Assembly (NCBI GenBank): GCA_049596955.1
Contig: JBMYMD010000009.1
Location: forward strand, 1 to 64,000
Reading direction: 5' to 3'
Source: UBA3478 sp049596955
GTDB lineage: Bacteria > Bacteroidota > Bacteroidia > Flavobacteriales > Flavobacteriaceae
Length of the DNA: 64,000 nucleotides
The stretch's first letter is position 1; each line of letters begins with the position of its first letter. Positions 53,753-63,164 of the stretch are shown in pieces. Under the pieces are notes generated by a model that made no database searches, had not been told where the DNA came from, and saw only the letters and a program-made list of their open reading frames with translations. A program made the position numbers and the translations under genes.

Positions 53753-55659
53753 ACTCCTACAATTGTTCTAATTTGAGCTACGATTTCAGGATTTAGGAGC
53801 GTTGAGGTGTCTCCCAAGTTTGAAACGTCTTTTGTGGCGATTTTTCTCAAAATACGACGCATGATTTTACCCGATCTAGTTTTGGGAAGACCAGGAACAA
53901 AGACAACACTGTCTAATTTAGCAATGGGTCCTATTTTTTCTGTAATCAGCCTATTGATGTCTTTTTGAAGAAAATCAAGATCAGTATCGTCCTCTTGATT
54001 TTTAAGAATTACATAGCCAAATAAGGCATTTCCTTTAATGGAGTGAGGAACGCCAACGATTGCTGATTCCGCCACCTCGTCGTGCTCATTAATAGCATCT
54101 TCTATAGGTGCGGTTCCCAGATTATGTCCAGAGACAATAATCACGTCATCTACTCTACCTGTAATTCGATAGTAACCAACCTCATTTCGCGAAGCTCCAT
54201 CCCCAGTGAAATAACATCCTGGAAAGGCAGTGAAATAGGTTTCCTTGTAGCGCTTATGATCTCCCCAAATGGTTCGTGCTATTGATGGCCAAGGGAATTT
54301 AATACAAAGACTTCCTTCTACGCTATTTCCTGAAATTTCATTTGAGTCAGCATCCATAAGTGCAGGTTGAACACCTAAAAAAGGAAGTGTGGCATAGGTA
54401 GGGGTAGTAGGCGTCACGTAAGGAATTGGAGAAATCAAGATTCCACCTGTTTCTGTCTGCCACCAGGTGTCGACTATAGGGCTTTTCTTTTTTCCTACTT
54501 GTTCATTATACCAATGCCAAGCCTCTTCATTAATAGGTTCTCCTACAGAACCCAAAACTTTTAAACTACTTAAATCTGAAGCGTTTACATGATCTATTGA
54601 TTCCTTAGCCAAAGCTCTTATCGCTGTTGGCGCTGTATAAAACTGATTCACTTTATGTTTTTCAACAATTTGCCAAAACCTCCCAAAATCGGGGTAAGAA
54701 GGAACGCCTTCAAACATTAATGTAGTCGCTCCATTGGCTAAGGGACCATACAGAATATATGAATGACCTGTAATCCACCCGATATCTGCAGTACACCAAT
54801 ACACATCTCCTTGCTGATATTGAAAAATATTTTTAAAGGTATAAGCGGTATACACCATATAACCTCCACAAGAATGCACCATCCCTTTTGGCTTTCCCGT
54901 AGATCCCGAGGTATACAGAATAAATAAAGGATCTTCTGCTTGCATACTTTCAGCCTCACAATGTGATGAAGCCTCATCAGTTAGTGGTTTTAAATAGTGA
55001 TCTCGTCCCTCTTTTAGAGGTGCTCCATTGTGTATGCGCTCTGCGACTAGAACGGTTTCGACCTGAGGACTTTCTTCAAGTGCTTTATCTACAATTGCCT
55101 TTAAATCAATGGTTTTTGCTCCTCTAAAAGAACCGTCCGCAGTAACAACGATTTTAGCATCGCAATCGTTAATTCTAGAAGATAATGCAGAGGCGGAGAA
55201 CCCAGCAAACACAACAGAGTGTATCGCTCCAATACGGGCACAAGCAAGAACGGTATAAGCCAATTCTGGAATCATTGGAAGATAAATACAAACGCGGTCG
55301 CCTTTATTCACCCCTTGTGATTTCAATACATTAGCCATCTTATTGACTTCTTCGCTTAGCTGAGCATAGGTAATATGTTGCGCGGGTTCAGCAGGATTGT
55401 TAGGTTCAAAAAGGATTGCTGTTTGTTCTGACTTCGTACTTAAATGTCGGTCGATACAATTTTCTGTAATGTTCAATTCAGCACCATCAAACCAACGAAT
55501 CTCAGGCTTTTCAAAATCCCAAGAAAGCACATTATTCCATGGCTTTTTCCATAAAAAATGCTCTTTGGCTATTGATTCCCAAAATACTTCGGGATGATCT
55601 ACAGATGCTCTATATGCTTTAAAATAAGACTCTAAATCTTGAATTTGATAGTGATTCAT
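53749..55659 (-). CDS. acsA: Acetyl-CoA synthetase
   Basis: 636 residues. Adenylation motifs LYTSGSTGKPKGMVHS (core A3), WWQTETGG, YFTGDGA and the C-terminal PKTRSGKIMRRILRK, whose lysine is the usual acetylation/regulation site. ATP-dependent activation of acetate. Third gene of the minus-strand set DUF4212-symporter-acs (17 bp gap), consistent with uptake and use of acetate. Confidence 0.95.
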   Translation of the reverse strand: MNHYQIQDLESYFKAYRASVDHPEVFWESIAKEHFLWKKPWNNVLSWDFEKPEIRWFDGAELNITENCIDRHLSTKSEQTAILFEPNNPAEPAQHITYAQLSEEVNKMANVLKSQGVNKGDRVCIYLPMIPELAYTVLACARIGAIHSVVFAGFSASALSSRINDCDAKIVVTADGSFRGAKTIDLKAIVDKALEESPQVETVLVAERIHNGAPLKEGRDHYLKPLTDEASSHCEAESMQAEDPLFILYTSGSTGKPKGMVHSCGGYMVYTAYTFKNIFQYQQGDVYWCTADIGWITGHSYILYGPLANGATTLMFEGVPSYPDFGRFWQIVEKHKVNQFYTAPTAIRALAKESIDHVNASDLSSLKVLGSVGEPINEEAWHWYNEQVGKKKSPIVDTWWQTETGGILISPIPYVTPTTPTYATLPFLGVQPALMDADSNEISGNSVEGSLCIKFPWPSIARTIWGDHKRYKETYFTAFPGCYFTGDGASRNEVGYYRITGRVDDVIIVSGHNLGTAPIEDAINEHDEVAESAIVGVPHSIKGNALFGYVILKNQEDDTDLDFLQKDINRLITEKIGPIAKLDSVVFVPGLPKTRSGKIMRRILRKIATKDVSNLGDTSTLLNPEIVAQIRTIVGV

Positions 55660-55676
55660 AAATGATGTTTTGAATT

Positions 55677-57392
55677 TTAATGTGCTTGATGAGCGTCACC
55701 AGCTCCTGATGGAATTCTAATATTTTCAACTATTTCTTGCACCTGGTTTGGAGGAGGGGCTGTAAACCTACATACGATATAAGCTACTGCGAAATTGACT
55801 AACATCGCAATACTTCCGAATCCTTCAGGCGAAATGCCAAACCACCAATCTGATTGCAATCCTGCAACTGCTGATTTGCCTCCGTCAAAAATTCCAAATT
55901 TGAATTTCAACATGTAGAACAACATTAAAAGCAGTCCAACCACCATTCCACTAACAGCACCTTCTTTATTCATTTTTTTGTAGAAAATCCCCAAAACTAT
56001 AGCAGGGAAAATTGAGGCAGCGGCCAATCCAAAGGCAAGAGCGACCACTGCAGCTACAAATCCTGGAGGATTAATTCCGAAATATCCTGCAATTACAACA
56101 GCAACTACTGCAGACAACCTGGCAGCGATCAACTCTTGTTTTTCGGTAATTCTAGGATTGATTACACTTTTTATCACATCATGTGAAATCGAAGAAGAAA
56201 TAACTAAAAGCAGACCAGCAGCCGTTGAAAGTGCAGCAGCTAAACCTCCTGCGGCCACAAGTGCAATAACCCATGCAGGCAAATTCGCAATTTCAGGATT
56301 CGCCAAAACCATGATGTCTCGGTCGACAGTAAGTTCGTTAAGCTGTGCATTAGCCGTGTATTGAATGAGTCCATCTCCATTTTTATCATCAAACCCTAAA
56401 AGGCCTGTTTTTTCCCAATTGGTAAACCATTCAGGCATATTGGCATAGGGCTGATTACTAACTGTATTGATTAAATTGGTTCTGGCAAAAACGGCTACAG
56501 CGGGTGCAGCTGTGTATAGAATAGCGATGAGTAATAGGGCTAAACCGGCAGACTTTCTCGCGTCTCTTACCTTTTTAACTGTAAAAAACCGAACTATGAC
56601 ATGAGGAAGTCCTGCTGTTCCAACCATCAGGGCGGCTGTTATTGCAAAAATATCTATGGTTGATTTACTTCCTTTTGTGTACTCAGCAAATCCAAGTTCT
56701 ACCGATAAATTATTCAACTTTTCAAGTAAATAGAGTCCAGAACCGTCGTTGATTTTTGCTCCCATCCCAAGTTGTGGAATTACATTGCCTGTCATTTGAA
56801 AGGATATAAATATGGCAGGAACCATAAAGGCAAAGATAAGCACGCAATACTGTGCCACTTGGGTGTAGGTTATTCCTTTCATACCCCCTAACACCGCATA
56901 AAATAGTACAATGAGCATCCCAATGATTACTCCGGTATTGATATCAACTTCTAAAAATCTGGAAAATACGACTCCTACCCCTCGCATTTGGCCTGCTACG
57001 TAGGTGAATGAAACCAATAGTGCTGCAAAAACTGCAACCAACCTTGCTGATTTAGAATAATAGCGCTCTCCGATAAAATCTGGAACCGTGAATTTTCCGA
57101 ATTTTCGAAGGTAAGGTGCCAACAAGAGTGCGAGTAAAACGTAACCCCCTGTCCAGCCCATAAGATATACGGCGCCGTCATAACCCATGAATGAAATAAG
57201 GCCCGCCATTGAAATAAATGAGGCGGCAGACATCCAATCTGCGGCAGTTGCCATTCCATTAGCCAGCGGAGAAACCCCAGAACCGGCTACATAAAATTCT
57301 TTGGTCGACCCTGCTCTAGACCATATGGCAATTCCGATATATAGCGCAAAGGTTAGTCCTACAAAGGTGTAGGTCCAAAGTTGTACACTCAT
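55677..57392 (-). CDS. Sodium:solute symporter, acetate/monocarboxylate type (ActP-like)
   Basis: 571 residues, about 13-14 hydrophobic segments. GVSPLANGMATAADWMSAASFISMAG is the SSS start; GLPHVIVRFFTVKKVRDARKSAG is conserved in acetate symporters; DV and DRDIMV in the long extramembrane loop. Operon with a DUF4212 small subunit and acetyl-CoA synthetase supports acetate as substrate. Confidence 0.9.
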   Translation of the reverse strand: MSVQLWTYTFVGLTFALYIGIAIWSRAGSTKEFYVAGSGVSPLANGMATAADWMSAASFISMAGLISFMGYDGAVYLMGWTGGYVLLALLLAPYLRKFGKFTVPDFIGERYYSKSARLVAVFAALLVSFTYVAGQMRGVGVVFSRFLEVDINTGVIIGMLIVLFYAVLGGMKGITYTQVAQYCVLIFAFMVPAIFISFQMTGNVIPQLGMGAKINDGSGLYLLEKLNNLSVELGFAEYTKGSKSTIDIFAITAALMVGTAGLPHVIVRFFTVKKVRDARKSAGLALLLIAILYTAAPAVAVFARTNLINTVSNQPYANMPEWFTNWEKTGLLGFDDKNGDGLIQYTANAQLNELTVDRDIMVLANPEIANLPAWVIALVAAGGLAAALSTAAGLLLVISSSISHDVIKSVINPRITEKQELIAARLSAVVAVVIAGYFGINPPGFVAAVVALAFGLAAASIFPAIVLGIFYKKMNKEGAVSGMVVGLLLMLFYMLKFKFGIFDGGKSAVAGLQSDWWFGISPEGFGSIAMLVNFAVAYIVCRFTAPPPNQVQEIVENIRIPSGAGDAHQAH

Positions 57393-57415
57393 AATTGTTT
57401 GATTTAGTTAGTTGT

Positions 57416-57676
57416 TTAGTCTTCATCAAAGTCATACTCCTTGTCGAGCTTGTTCATCCATCGAACATATACAAATATCAACAGCACAAAAACTACAATG
57501 GCGCCTTGCTGGGCAAACCAAAATCCAAGCGGAAATCCAAAGAGTTGTATGTGATCAAGCGTCTCTTTGAAAAGAATCCCAGCTCCAAATGACACTAAAA
57601 ACCAAATGGATAATAAAATGGCCAAATACCGAAGATTCTGTTTCCAGTACGCCTTGTTTTTGTCATGAGTTTTCAT
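57416..57676 (-). CDS. DUF4212 small subunit of a sodium:solute symporter
   Basis: 86 residues, two hydrophobic segments, containing AYWKQNLRYLAILLSIWFLVS and FGFPLGFWFAQQGAIVVFVLLIFVYV, the DUF4212 pattern. It normally accompanies a sodium:solute symporter, as here with the 571-residue protein 23 bp downstream. First gene of the acetate operon. Confidence 0.9.
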   Translation of the reverse strand: MKTHDKNKAYWKQNLRYLAILLSIWFLVSFGAGILFKETLDHIQLFGFPLGFWFAQQGAIVVFVLLIFVYVRWMNKLDKEYDFDED

Positions 57677-57733
57677 TGATGTCGTCTATTTATTGCTAAA
57701 AACTAATGTACAAGATTTTTGTGGGATGAACCT

Positions 57734-57754
57734 AATCTGCAGTAAATCTGCAGT
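57734..57754. promoter_or_regulatory. Tandem 11-bp direct repeat upstream of the acetate operon
   Basis: Two copies of AATCTGCAGT, 11 bp apart (57734-57743 and 57745-57754), each with a CTGCAG palindrome, placed about 60-80 bp upstream of the DUF4212 ATG and immediately after the GNAT stop. The one-turn spacing suggests a protein-binding site for two subunits on one face; the regulator is unknown. Confidence 0.45.
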
Positions 57755-57755
57755 A

Positions 57756-58313
57756 TTAATTCCAATTCCAAAGTACAACAGCCCAGTGAGATCCCGCGTA
57801 ATTCAGCTCGCTTACGATTTCAAAGCCTGCTTTTTGATGTGCTTTCAAAGAGGGTTGATTTTCAAAGACAATGTCAGTAATCAAGTAATCAAAGGAGTCG
57901 CTGTACCATTTTTTATAAGCTTGGTATAACCCTAAAGAAACGCCAGATTTTCTGAAGTTTTTGTGCACACACAATTGGCCTACCATGATGTAATTGCTTC
58001 CTTTCAAGGGTTTATTGCGGTAAGATATCTTATCGATATGCGTGAACAAATTGTCTATTAGGGGATGATTCCCTCTGAATTTTGGAGAAACAGCAAGCGC
58101 ATATCCCACCAACTGCTCTTGGTGCTTTGCGATAACAGCTGGGGTTAATTTATGCATTTGAGCCAGCTCGTCTAAGGTATATTTAGCGGTGACAAAACCT
58201 TCCTTGAGCTCAATGGGTGTTAAGTTTACTTTTAGATTTTGTTCTTGAAGAAGTCTGATGTCTTTTAAGTCGCTTATACTTGCCAAATGATATGAGATAC
58301 TACTAGAGTTCAA
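57756..58313 (-). CDS. GNAT-family N-acetyltransferase
   Basis: 185 residues. Beta-strand IAKHQEQLVGYALAVSPKF (about 70-88) and the acetyl-CoA loop QLCVHKNFRKSGVSLGLYQ match GNAT motif A (R/Q-x-x-G-x-G/A). No ATG exists between the upstream stop and this region, so TTG at 58313 is the start. Substrate unknown. Confidence 0.72.
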   Translation of the reverse strand: MNSSSISYHLASISDLKDIRLLQEQNLKVNLTPIELKEGFVTAKYTLDELAQMHKLTPAVIAKHQEQLVGYALAVSPKFRGNHPLIDNLFTHIDKISYRNKPLKGSNYIMVGQLCVHKNFRKSGVSLGLYQAYKKWYSDSFDYLITDIVFENQPSLKAHQKAGFEIVSELNYAGSHWAVVLWNWN

Positions 58314-58419
58314 ATTGGAGCTGTTAACGGTTGCGCAATTTAGAAGTTGAAAGTTAAGACGAAAACTAAAGGTGTCTTATTTTTAACATAAAATAAACCT
58401 CAAGCACACGTAAAGGTTC

Positions 58420-58427
58420 TATGTTTG
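58420..58427 (+). promoter_or_regulatory. Candidate -7 element of the phosphate transporter gene
   Basis: TATGTTTG matches TAnnTTTG, 17 bp before the ATG at 58445. It overlaps the earlier in-frame ATG at 58421, favouring the later start. Confidence 0.3.
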
Positions 58428-58444
58428 CGTGTTATTTGTACGAA

Positions 58445-60730
58445 ATGGAGAATATCTTTTATGTAATGCTCATTGCTTTAGCCATTCTAGCCATGGCCGA
58501 TTTGGTTGTGGGGGTAAGTAATGATGCGGTTAACTTTTTAAATTCGGCCGTAGGTTCAAAGGCGCTTAGCTTCAATACTATTCTCATTGTGGCTTCAATT
58601 GGTATAGCATGCGGGGCTATATTTTCTAGCGGAATGATGGAAGTTGCGCGAAAGGGAATTTTTAATCCTTCACTGTTTTACTTCGACGAAATCATGTTCA
58701 TTTTTATGGCGGTTATGATTACCGACATTCTATTACTTGATTTTTTTAATACGATAGGTATTCCAACTTCTACCACGGTATCAATCGTTTTTGAATTACT
58801 CGGGGCCGCTGTAGCAATGTCTTTGATCAAGATCTATAACGACGACCAAAGTTTAATCGCTCTGTTTGATTACATAAATACCGAAAAAGCGAGCCAAATC
58901 ATCATGGGCATACTGCTCTCGGTGTTCATTGCCTTTAGCATAGGCGCTCTGATACAATGGTTCACACGATTTTGGTTGTCTTTTGATTTCAAGGCAAAAA
59001 CTGCCCAAATGAATAGCCTTTTTGGTGCAATTTCCCTTTCTTCGATTACCTATTTTATTGTGATTAAAGGAATTAAAGGAACCTCTTTAATTGATAAAAA
59101 ATTTGAATTTCTCAACAATACGACTATTGTCGATTTTATTGACAGTAACCTTTTAGTTGCAATTATTTGCTTGTCTGTTTTCTGGTATTTAAGCTGCCTT
59201 CTCCTTACAGTACTTCTCAAGGCCGATATTTATAAATTAATCATTGGTGTTGGAACATTTTCTCTAGCCTTAGCCTTCGCTGGAAACGACTTGGTCAACT
59301 TTATTGGAGTTCCCATAGCAGCTTATCAATCGTACGAAGCATGGAGTGTTTCTGGTATAGCTGCTTCTGAATTTAGCATGGATGTTTTGGCCTCTAAAGT
59401 AGCTGCACCCACACAGTTTTTGCTTGCCTCAGGAATAATCATGATTATTACAATGATTTTTTCAAAAAAGGCGCGTTATGTCTTAGATACGGGTATCAAT
59501 CTAGCTCGTGAAGGTGAGTCTAAAGAGCGTTTTAAACCTAATAACCTCTCTAGATTTATAGTCAGAATTGGTATTGCCTGTAACACTTATTTTGCTGCTA
59601 TACTTCCAAAAGAATTGAAGAAAAAAATAAGTTCACAGTTTACCCGAACTGAAGTCAAAAAAATTAAAGACGGCAAACTACCTGCTGCATTTGACTACGT
59701 AAGGGCCTCTGTAAATTTGGCAGTTGCAGGAATTTTAATTTCAATTGCAACCTCGCTGAAATTGCCCCTATCAACCACCTATGTAACTTTTATGGTGGCA
59801 ATGGGAACCTCTCTTGCTGATCGCGCTTGGGGATCAGAGACTGCGGTGTACAGAGTTGCAGGAGTTTTAAATGTCATCGCCGGATGGTTTGGTACGGCTT
59901 TGATTGCATTTACTTTTTCGGGGGTTGTTCTCTCGCTCATTTTTATGGGTGAAGAAATTGCTATAGCAGTATTATTACTTTTCGCAAGTATTGTAATCAT
60001 TCGAAATTACTTGGCTTACCACAAAAGAGCTAAAGCAGAAGCCCTTGAAGAGAAAATTAAAAAGGCCGAAAGCACAACCTTTTTAGGTGTAATCGAGGAG
60101 AGTGCTTCAAATATTGCCTACGTAGTAAAAAGAGGTAAAATTATTTACAGCAATAGCATTAGTGGTTTGTCTAAAAATGATTTAGATAGTCTAAAAGGAA
60201 ATAAGAAGCAGGTGCAGAAAATTTCTAAAGAAGTTGATGAGCTGCGCAATGATATTTACTATTTCATAAAGAATCTTGAAGAATCGAGTGTAAACGTTAG
60301 TAATTTTTACATCTCGATGGTCAACGACTTGAACAACATCGCTCAAAGTTTGACCTACACAGCACAAATTTGTTTTGACCATGTCAATAACAATCATTTA
60401 AAGCTGAGATACAACCAACTCAAAGAGCTCAAGGAAATCAATGAAAAATTTGAGCAAGGCTTATTCGATCCTACAAGGTCACTATTTCTAGACCAAAAAT
60501 TTGATGAAATTGCTGGAATTCTAGAGACTAAAGAAGAGTTATTCGACTTCATTAATGAAAAAATTGATGCTCAGGTTAAGCGAATTAGAACTGATGAGGT
60601 CAGTCCAAAGAACTCCACATTGTATTTCTCAATTTTGGTTGAGTCAAAAGATTTTCTCAAAGCTTTTGTAGATCTTCTTGAAACCTATTTTGACTGTTAT
60701 GAAAACAATGTTAGACCCTATCTGAAGTAA
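58445..60730 (+). CDS. PiT-family inorganic phosphate transporter with PhoU-like C-terminal domain
   Basis: 761 residues from ATG at 58445 (769 from 58421). N-terminal PiT signatures GVSNDAVNFLNSAVGSKAL (about 22-40) and AGNDLVNFIGVPIAA near residue 285 surround ten or more hydrophobic helices. From about residue 540 on it is soluble and helical, KKQVQKISKEVDELRNDIYYF, similar to PhoU-type domains that gate phosphate transport. Sodium- or proton-phosphate symport. Followed after 9 bp by purU. Confidence 0.85.
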   Translation: MENIFYVMLIALAILAMADLVVGVSNDAVNFLNSAVGSKALSFNTILIVASIGIACGAIFSSGMMEVARKGIFNPSLFYFDEIMFIFMAVMITDILLLDFFNTIGIPTSTTVSIVFELLGAAVAMSLIKIYNDDQSLIALFDYINTEKASQIIMGILLSVFIAFSIGALIQWFTRFWLSFDFKAKTAQMNSLFGAISLSSITYFIVIKGIKGTSLIDKKFEFLNNTTIVDFIDSNLLVAIICLSVFWYLSCLLLTVLLKADIYKLIIGVGTFSLALAFAGNDLVNFIGVPIAAYQSYEAWSVSGIAASEFSMDVLASKVAAPTQFLLASGIIMIITMIFSKKARYVLDTGINLAREGESKERFKPNNLSRFIVRIGIACNTYFAAILPKELKKKISSQFTRTEVKKIKDGKLPAAFDYVRASVNLAVAGILISIATSLKLPLSTTYVTFMVAMGTSLADRAWGSETAVYRVAGVLNVIAGWFGTALIAFTFSGVVLSLIFMGEEIAIAVLLLFASIVIIRNYLAYHKRAKAEALEEKIKKAESTTFLGVIEESASNIAYVVKRGKIIYSNSISGLSKNDLDSLKGNKKQVQKISKEVDELRNDIYYFIKNLEESSVNVSNFYISMVNDLNNIAQSLTYTAQICFDHVNNNHLKLRYNQLKELKEINEKFEQGLFDPTRSLFLDQKFDEIAGILETKEELFDFINEKIDAQVKRIRTDEVSPKNSTLYFSILVESKDFLKAFVDLLETYFDCYENNVRPYLK

Positions 60731-60739
60731 ATTTAATAC

Positions 60740-61585
60740 ATGACCAAACTCACCTTTGTAATCAAATGTCCGGATCAACCTGGTATTATAGCAGGAGTAA
60801 CTCATTTTATAAAAGAAAAAGGTGGAAACATCGTATATATCGATCAGTATGTAGATCGCGAAAACGAATTGTTTTTCATGAGACTTGAAGCCTCATTTGA
60901 TAAGTTATCAGACTTGTTTAACAAACAATTTGAATCTAGTATTTCGAAGAAGTTTGAAATGAATTGTGAAATCTTCGAGACAAACCGAACGCCGAGAATG
61001 GCAATTTTTGTTTCAAAATACGATCATTGTTTGTACGACCTGCTCAGTCAATATAAATCTGGAGAATTAAAGGTTGATATTCCCTTTGTACTCAGTAATC
61101 ATTCGGATTTGAAAGGAGCTACTGAGCGTTTTGGAATTCCTTTTTATCACGTTCCATTCACCAAGGATATTCGACAACAAGCTGAAGCTGAGCAGTTAGA
61201 ATTACTAAAAAAACACCAGGTCGATTTCATTGTCCTCGCTCGTTATATGCAAATCGTATCTTCTAATCTTATTGAGGTCTATCCCAATAAAATTATCAAT
61301 ATTCACCATTCTTTTTTACCTGCTTTTCCTGGAGCAAAACCGTATCATTCTGCCTACGAACGAGGTGTTAAGCTTATTGGTGCCACCTCTCATTACGTAA
61401 CAGAGAATTTAGATGCGGGACCGATTATCGCTCAAGATGTCACTCAGGTAAGTCACTTGCACAGTGTAAAAGATTTGATCTCTTCTGGTAAAGAACTCGA
61501 AAAAGTGGTGCTGTCTAGAGCTGTTAAAAAGCACGTAGCTCGAAAGGTGTTAAGCTATGCCAATCGAACTGTGGTATTTCACTAG
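60740..61585 (+). CDS. purU: Formyltetrahydrofolate deformylase
   Basis: 281 residues. N-terminal ACT domain (KCPDQPGIIAGVTHFIKEKGG, about 9-29), then a formyltransferase-like domain with ARYMQIVSSNL, HHSFLPAFPGAKPYHSAYERG and GATSHYVTENLDAGPIIAQD (catalytic Asn/His/Asp set). Converts 10-formyl-THF to formate and THF. Co-directional with the phosphate transporter. Confidence 0.93.
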   Translation: MTKLTFVIKCPDQPGIIAGVTHFIKEKGGNIVYIDQYVDRENELFFMRLEASFDKLSDLFNKQFESSISKKFEMNCEIFETNRTPRMAIFVSKYDHCLYDLLSQYKSGELKVDIPFVLSNHSDLKGATERFGIPFYHVPFTKDIRQQAEAEQLELLKKHQVDFIVLARYMQIVSSNLIEVYPNKIINIHHSFLPAFPGAKPYHSAYERGVKLIGATSHYVTENLDAGPIIAQDVTQVSHLHSVKDLISSGKELEKVVLSRAVKKHVARKVLSYANRTVVFH

Positions 61586-61613
61586 TCAAGTTTTTATATC
61601 TTTAAAAGAAAAA

Positions 61614-62621
61614 ATGAAAAAGTTCTTGTTCTTTTTGACAGGAGTGTTCTTCTTGCACTCTTGTGGAACTTATAAAAACGCTGCCTACAATTCTGCAAAT
61701 AATCCAACAGCTCCAAATTATGCCGATTCAAATAGTTGGGCGGTACTTCCTAATAATTATCCCGAAGTGCTTAGTGAACTACTCGGTGAGACGACTGAAA
61801 AAAAGGCAGATGTCTTTTTTGTTTATCCAACACTATTTACAGACAAGAAAGACCCTGCATGGAATGCCGATGTATTCTCATCCTCGCACAGAGACCAAGT
61901 TTTGAATCAATCGATTTTATTTCAAGCTTCGGCCTGGGGTGCAGCAGCAAATATCTACGCTCCTTATTATCGACAAGCGCATTACAGAATCTTTGTAGAA
62001 CCATTCACAAGTCAAGGAGAAGAAGCATGGGAACTAGCCTATCAGGACGTCAAAAATGCATTTGAATATTACCTCAAAAACTACAATGAGAACAAGCCTA
62101 TTATTGTTGCTTCTCACAGTCAAGGATCAATGCATCTCAAACGATTAGTCAAAGAGTATTTTGATGGTACTCAACTTCAATCTCGTCTTATTGGAGCTTA
62201 CTTGATTGGTACAAAAGTAGAACCTGATTTTTTTAGTAAAATCCCTGAGGCAACCTCATCAAATCAAATTGGAGGTGTAATGAGTTGGAACTCATACAAG
62301 AAAAACAAACGCCCCAGTTATTACGAAAAAAGTTACAAAGGAGGTATAACGACAAACCCTATAACCTGGAATGATCAAAGACAAACTAATATTACAGAAC
62401 ACCAAGGCCTATTGTACACAGACCTTGAACTGTATCCAAAAAGTTTGTCACTACAGAAAATTGACGGCATGTTGTGGGTTACTGTGCCAAAAATCCCTAA
62501 ACGTTTTTTGATGTCCCTAATCAGTAATTATCACTTCGCCGATGTCAATCTATTTTGGAAAGACATAAGCCTTAACGCTTTAGAACGAACGCAAGAGTGG
62601 TTAAACTCAAACGAGCAATGA
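61614..62621 (+). CDS. DUF3089 lipoprotein hydrolase
   Basis: 335 residues from ATG at 61614, which gives lipobox FLHSC (C17); the open frame extends upstream into purU. PNYADSNSWAVLP and DVFFVYPTLFTD start the DUF3089 domain; VASHSQGSMHLKR contains the nucleophile Ser. Likely lipase or esterase of the envelope. Overlaps the convergent DUF1643 gene by 15 bp. Confidence 0.83.
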   Translation: MKKFLFFLTGVFFLHSCGTYKNAAYNSANNPTAPNYADSNSWAVLPNNYPEVLSELLGETTEKKADVFFVYPTLFTDKKDPAWNADVFSSSHRDQVLNQSILFQASAWGAAANIYAPYYRQAHYRIFVEPFTSQGEEAWELAYQDVKNAFEYYLKNYNENKPIIVASHSQGSMHLKRLVKEYFDGTQLQSRLIGAYLIGTKVEPDFFSKIPEATSSNQIGGVMSWNSYKKNKRPSYYEKSYKGGITTNPITWNDQRQTNITEHQGLLYTDLELYPKSLSLQKIDGMLWVTVPKIPKRFLMSLISNYHFADVNLFWKDISLNALERTQEWLNSNEQ

Positions 62622-63164
62622 AGCTTTTAACTGCATTAAGTCTTCTCTCTGTAAAGACTTAAATACCACATTTGAATAGCTACGGTACTTTCTTAAAATC
62701 GCCTGAGGCGAAGGATGAATAGGTTGGTCATGAGCGGTAAGACCCATATGGAAGCAGTCAATTTGATTTTCAACAAGTTCGTCGATAAATAAAACAGCTG
62801 CTCTTTTCAAATATGCTCTTGTAAACACCGCATTACCCCAACTCAAAACCACCTTATTTTTGAGGTTTTTTTTAACTAACTTTTGTCGAACAAATGCTGT
62901 GTTCTCATCAAAGAGTTTTGTGTTCACTCTTTTGTGTAGAGCTTTTGGAAACACTGCTCTTTGTGGATATAAATTTAGGATAGACCAAGCCTCTATTCCC
63001 CATAAACGAGTCAATTTGTGACAACTTCTAGATGTGGGATCAAACGAATTTGAATCTGCTGTACTCGGGTTCAAACCTATAAAGTAAATGACTTCTTCAG
63101 CCCCTATTTCATTAGATAATTCGAAGCGAAATTTAGTATTAGAACTAGGATAAGCTTGAATCAA
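62607..63164 (-). CDS. DUF1643 protein
   Basis: 185 residues. FIGLNPSTADSNSFDPTSRSC (29-49) and the later VLSWGNAVFTR and HPSPQAILRKY are DUF1643 signatures. There is no ATG between the upstream stop and this region; TTG at 63164 overlapping the preceding TGA (TTGA) is the best start. Soluble; function unknown. Confidence 0.8.
   Translation of the reverse strand: MIQAYPSSNTKFRFELSNEIGAEEVIYFIGLNPSTADSNSFDPTSRSCHKLTRLWGIEAWSILNLYPQRAVFPKALHKRVNTKLFDENTAFVRQKLVKKNLKNKVVLSWGNAVFTRAYLKRAAVLFIDELVENQIDCFHMGLTAHDQPIHPSPQAILRKYRSYSNVVFKSLQREDLMQLKASLLV

Noticed and set aside
61557..61613. Upstream extension of the DUF3089 frame into purU
   Set aside because: The ATG at 61614 gives a signal peptide and lipobox; the extension would add a non-signal stretch.
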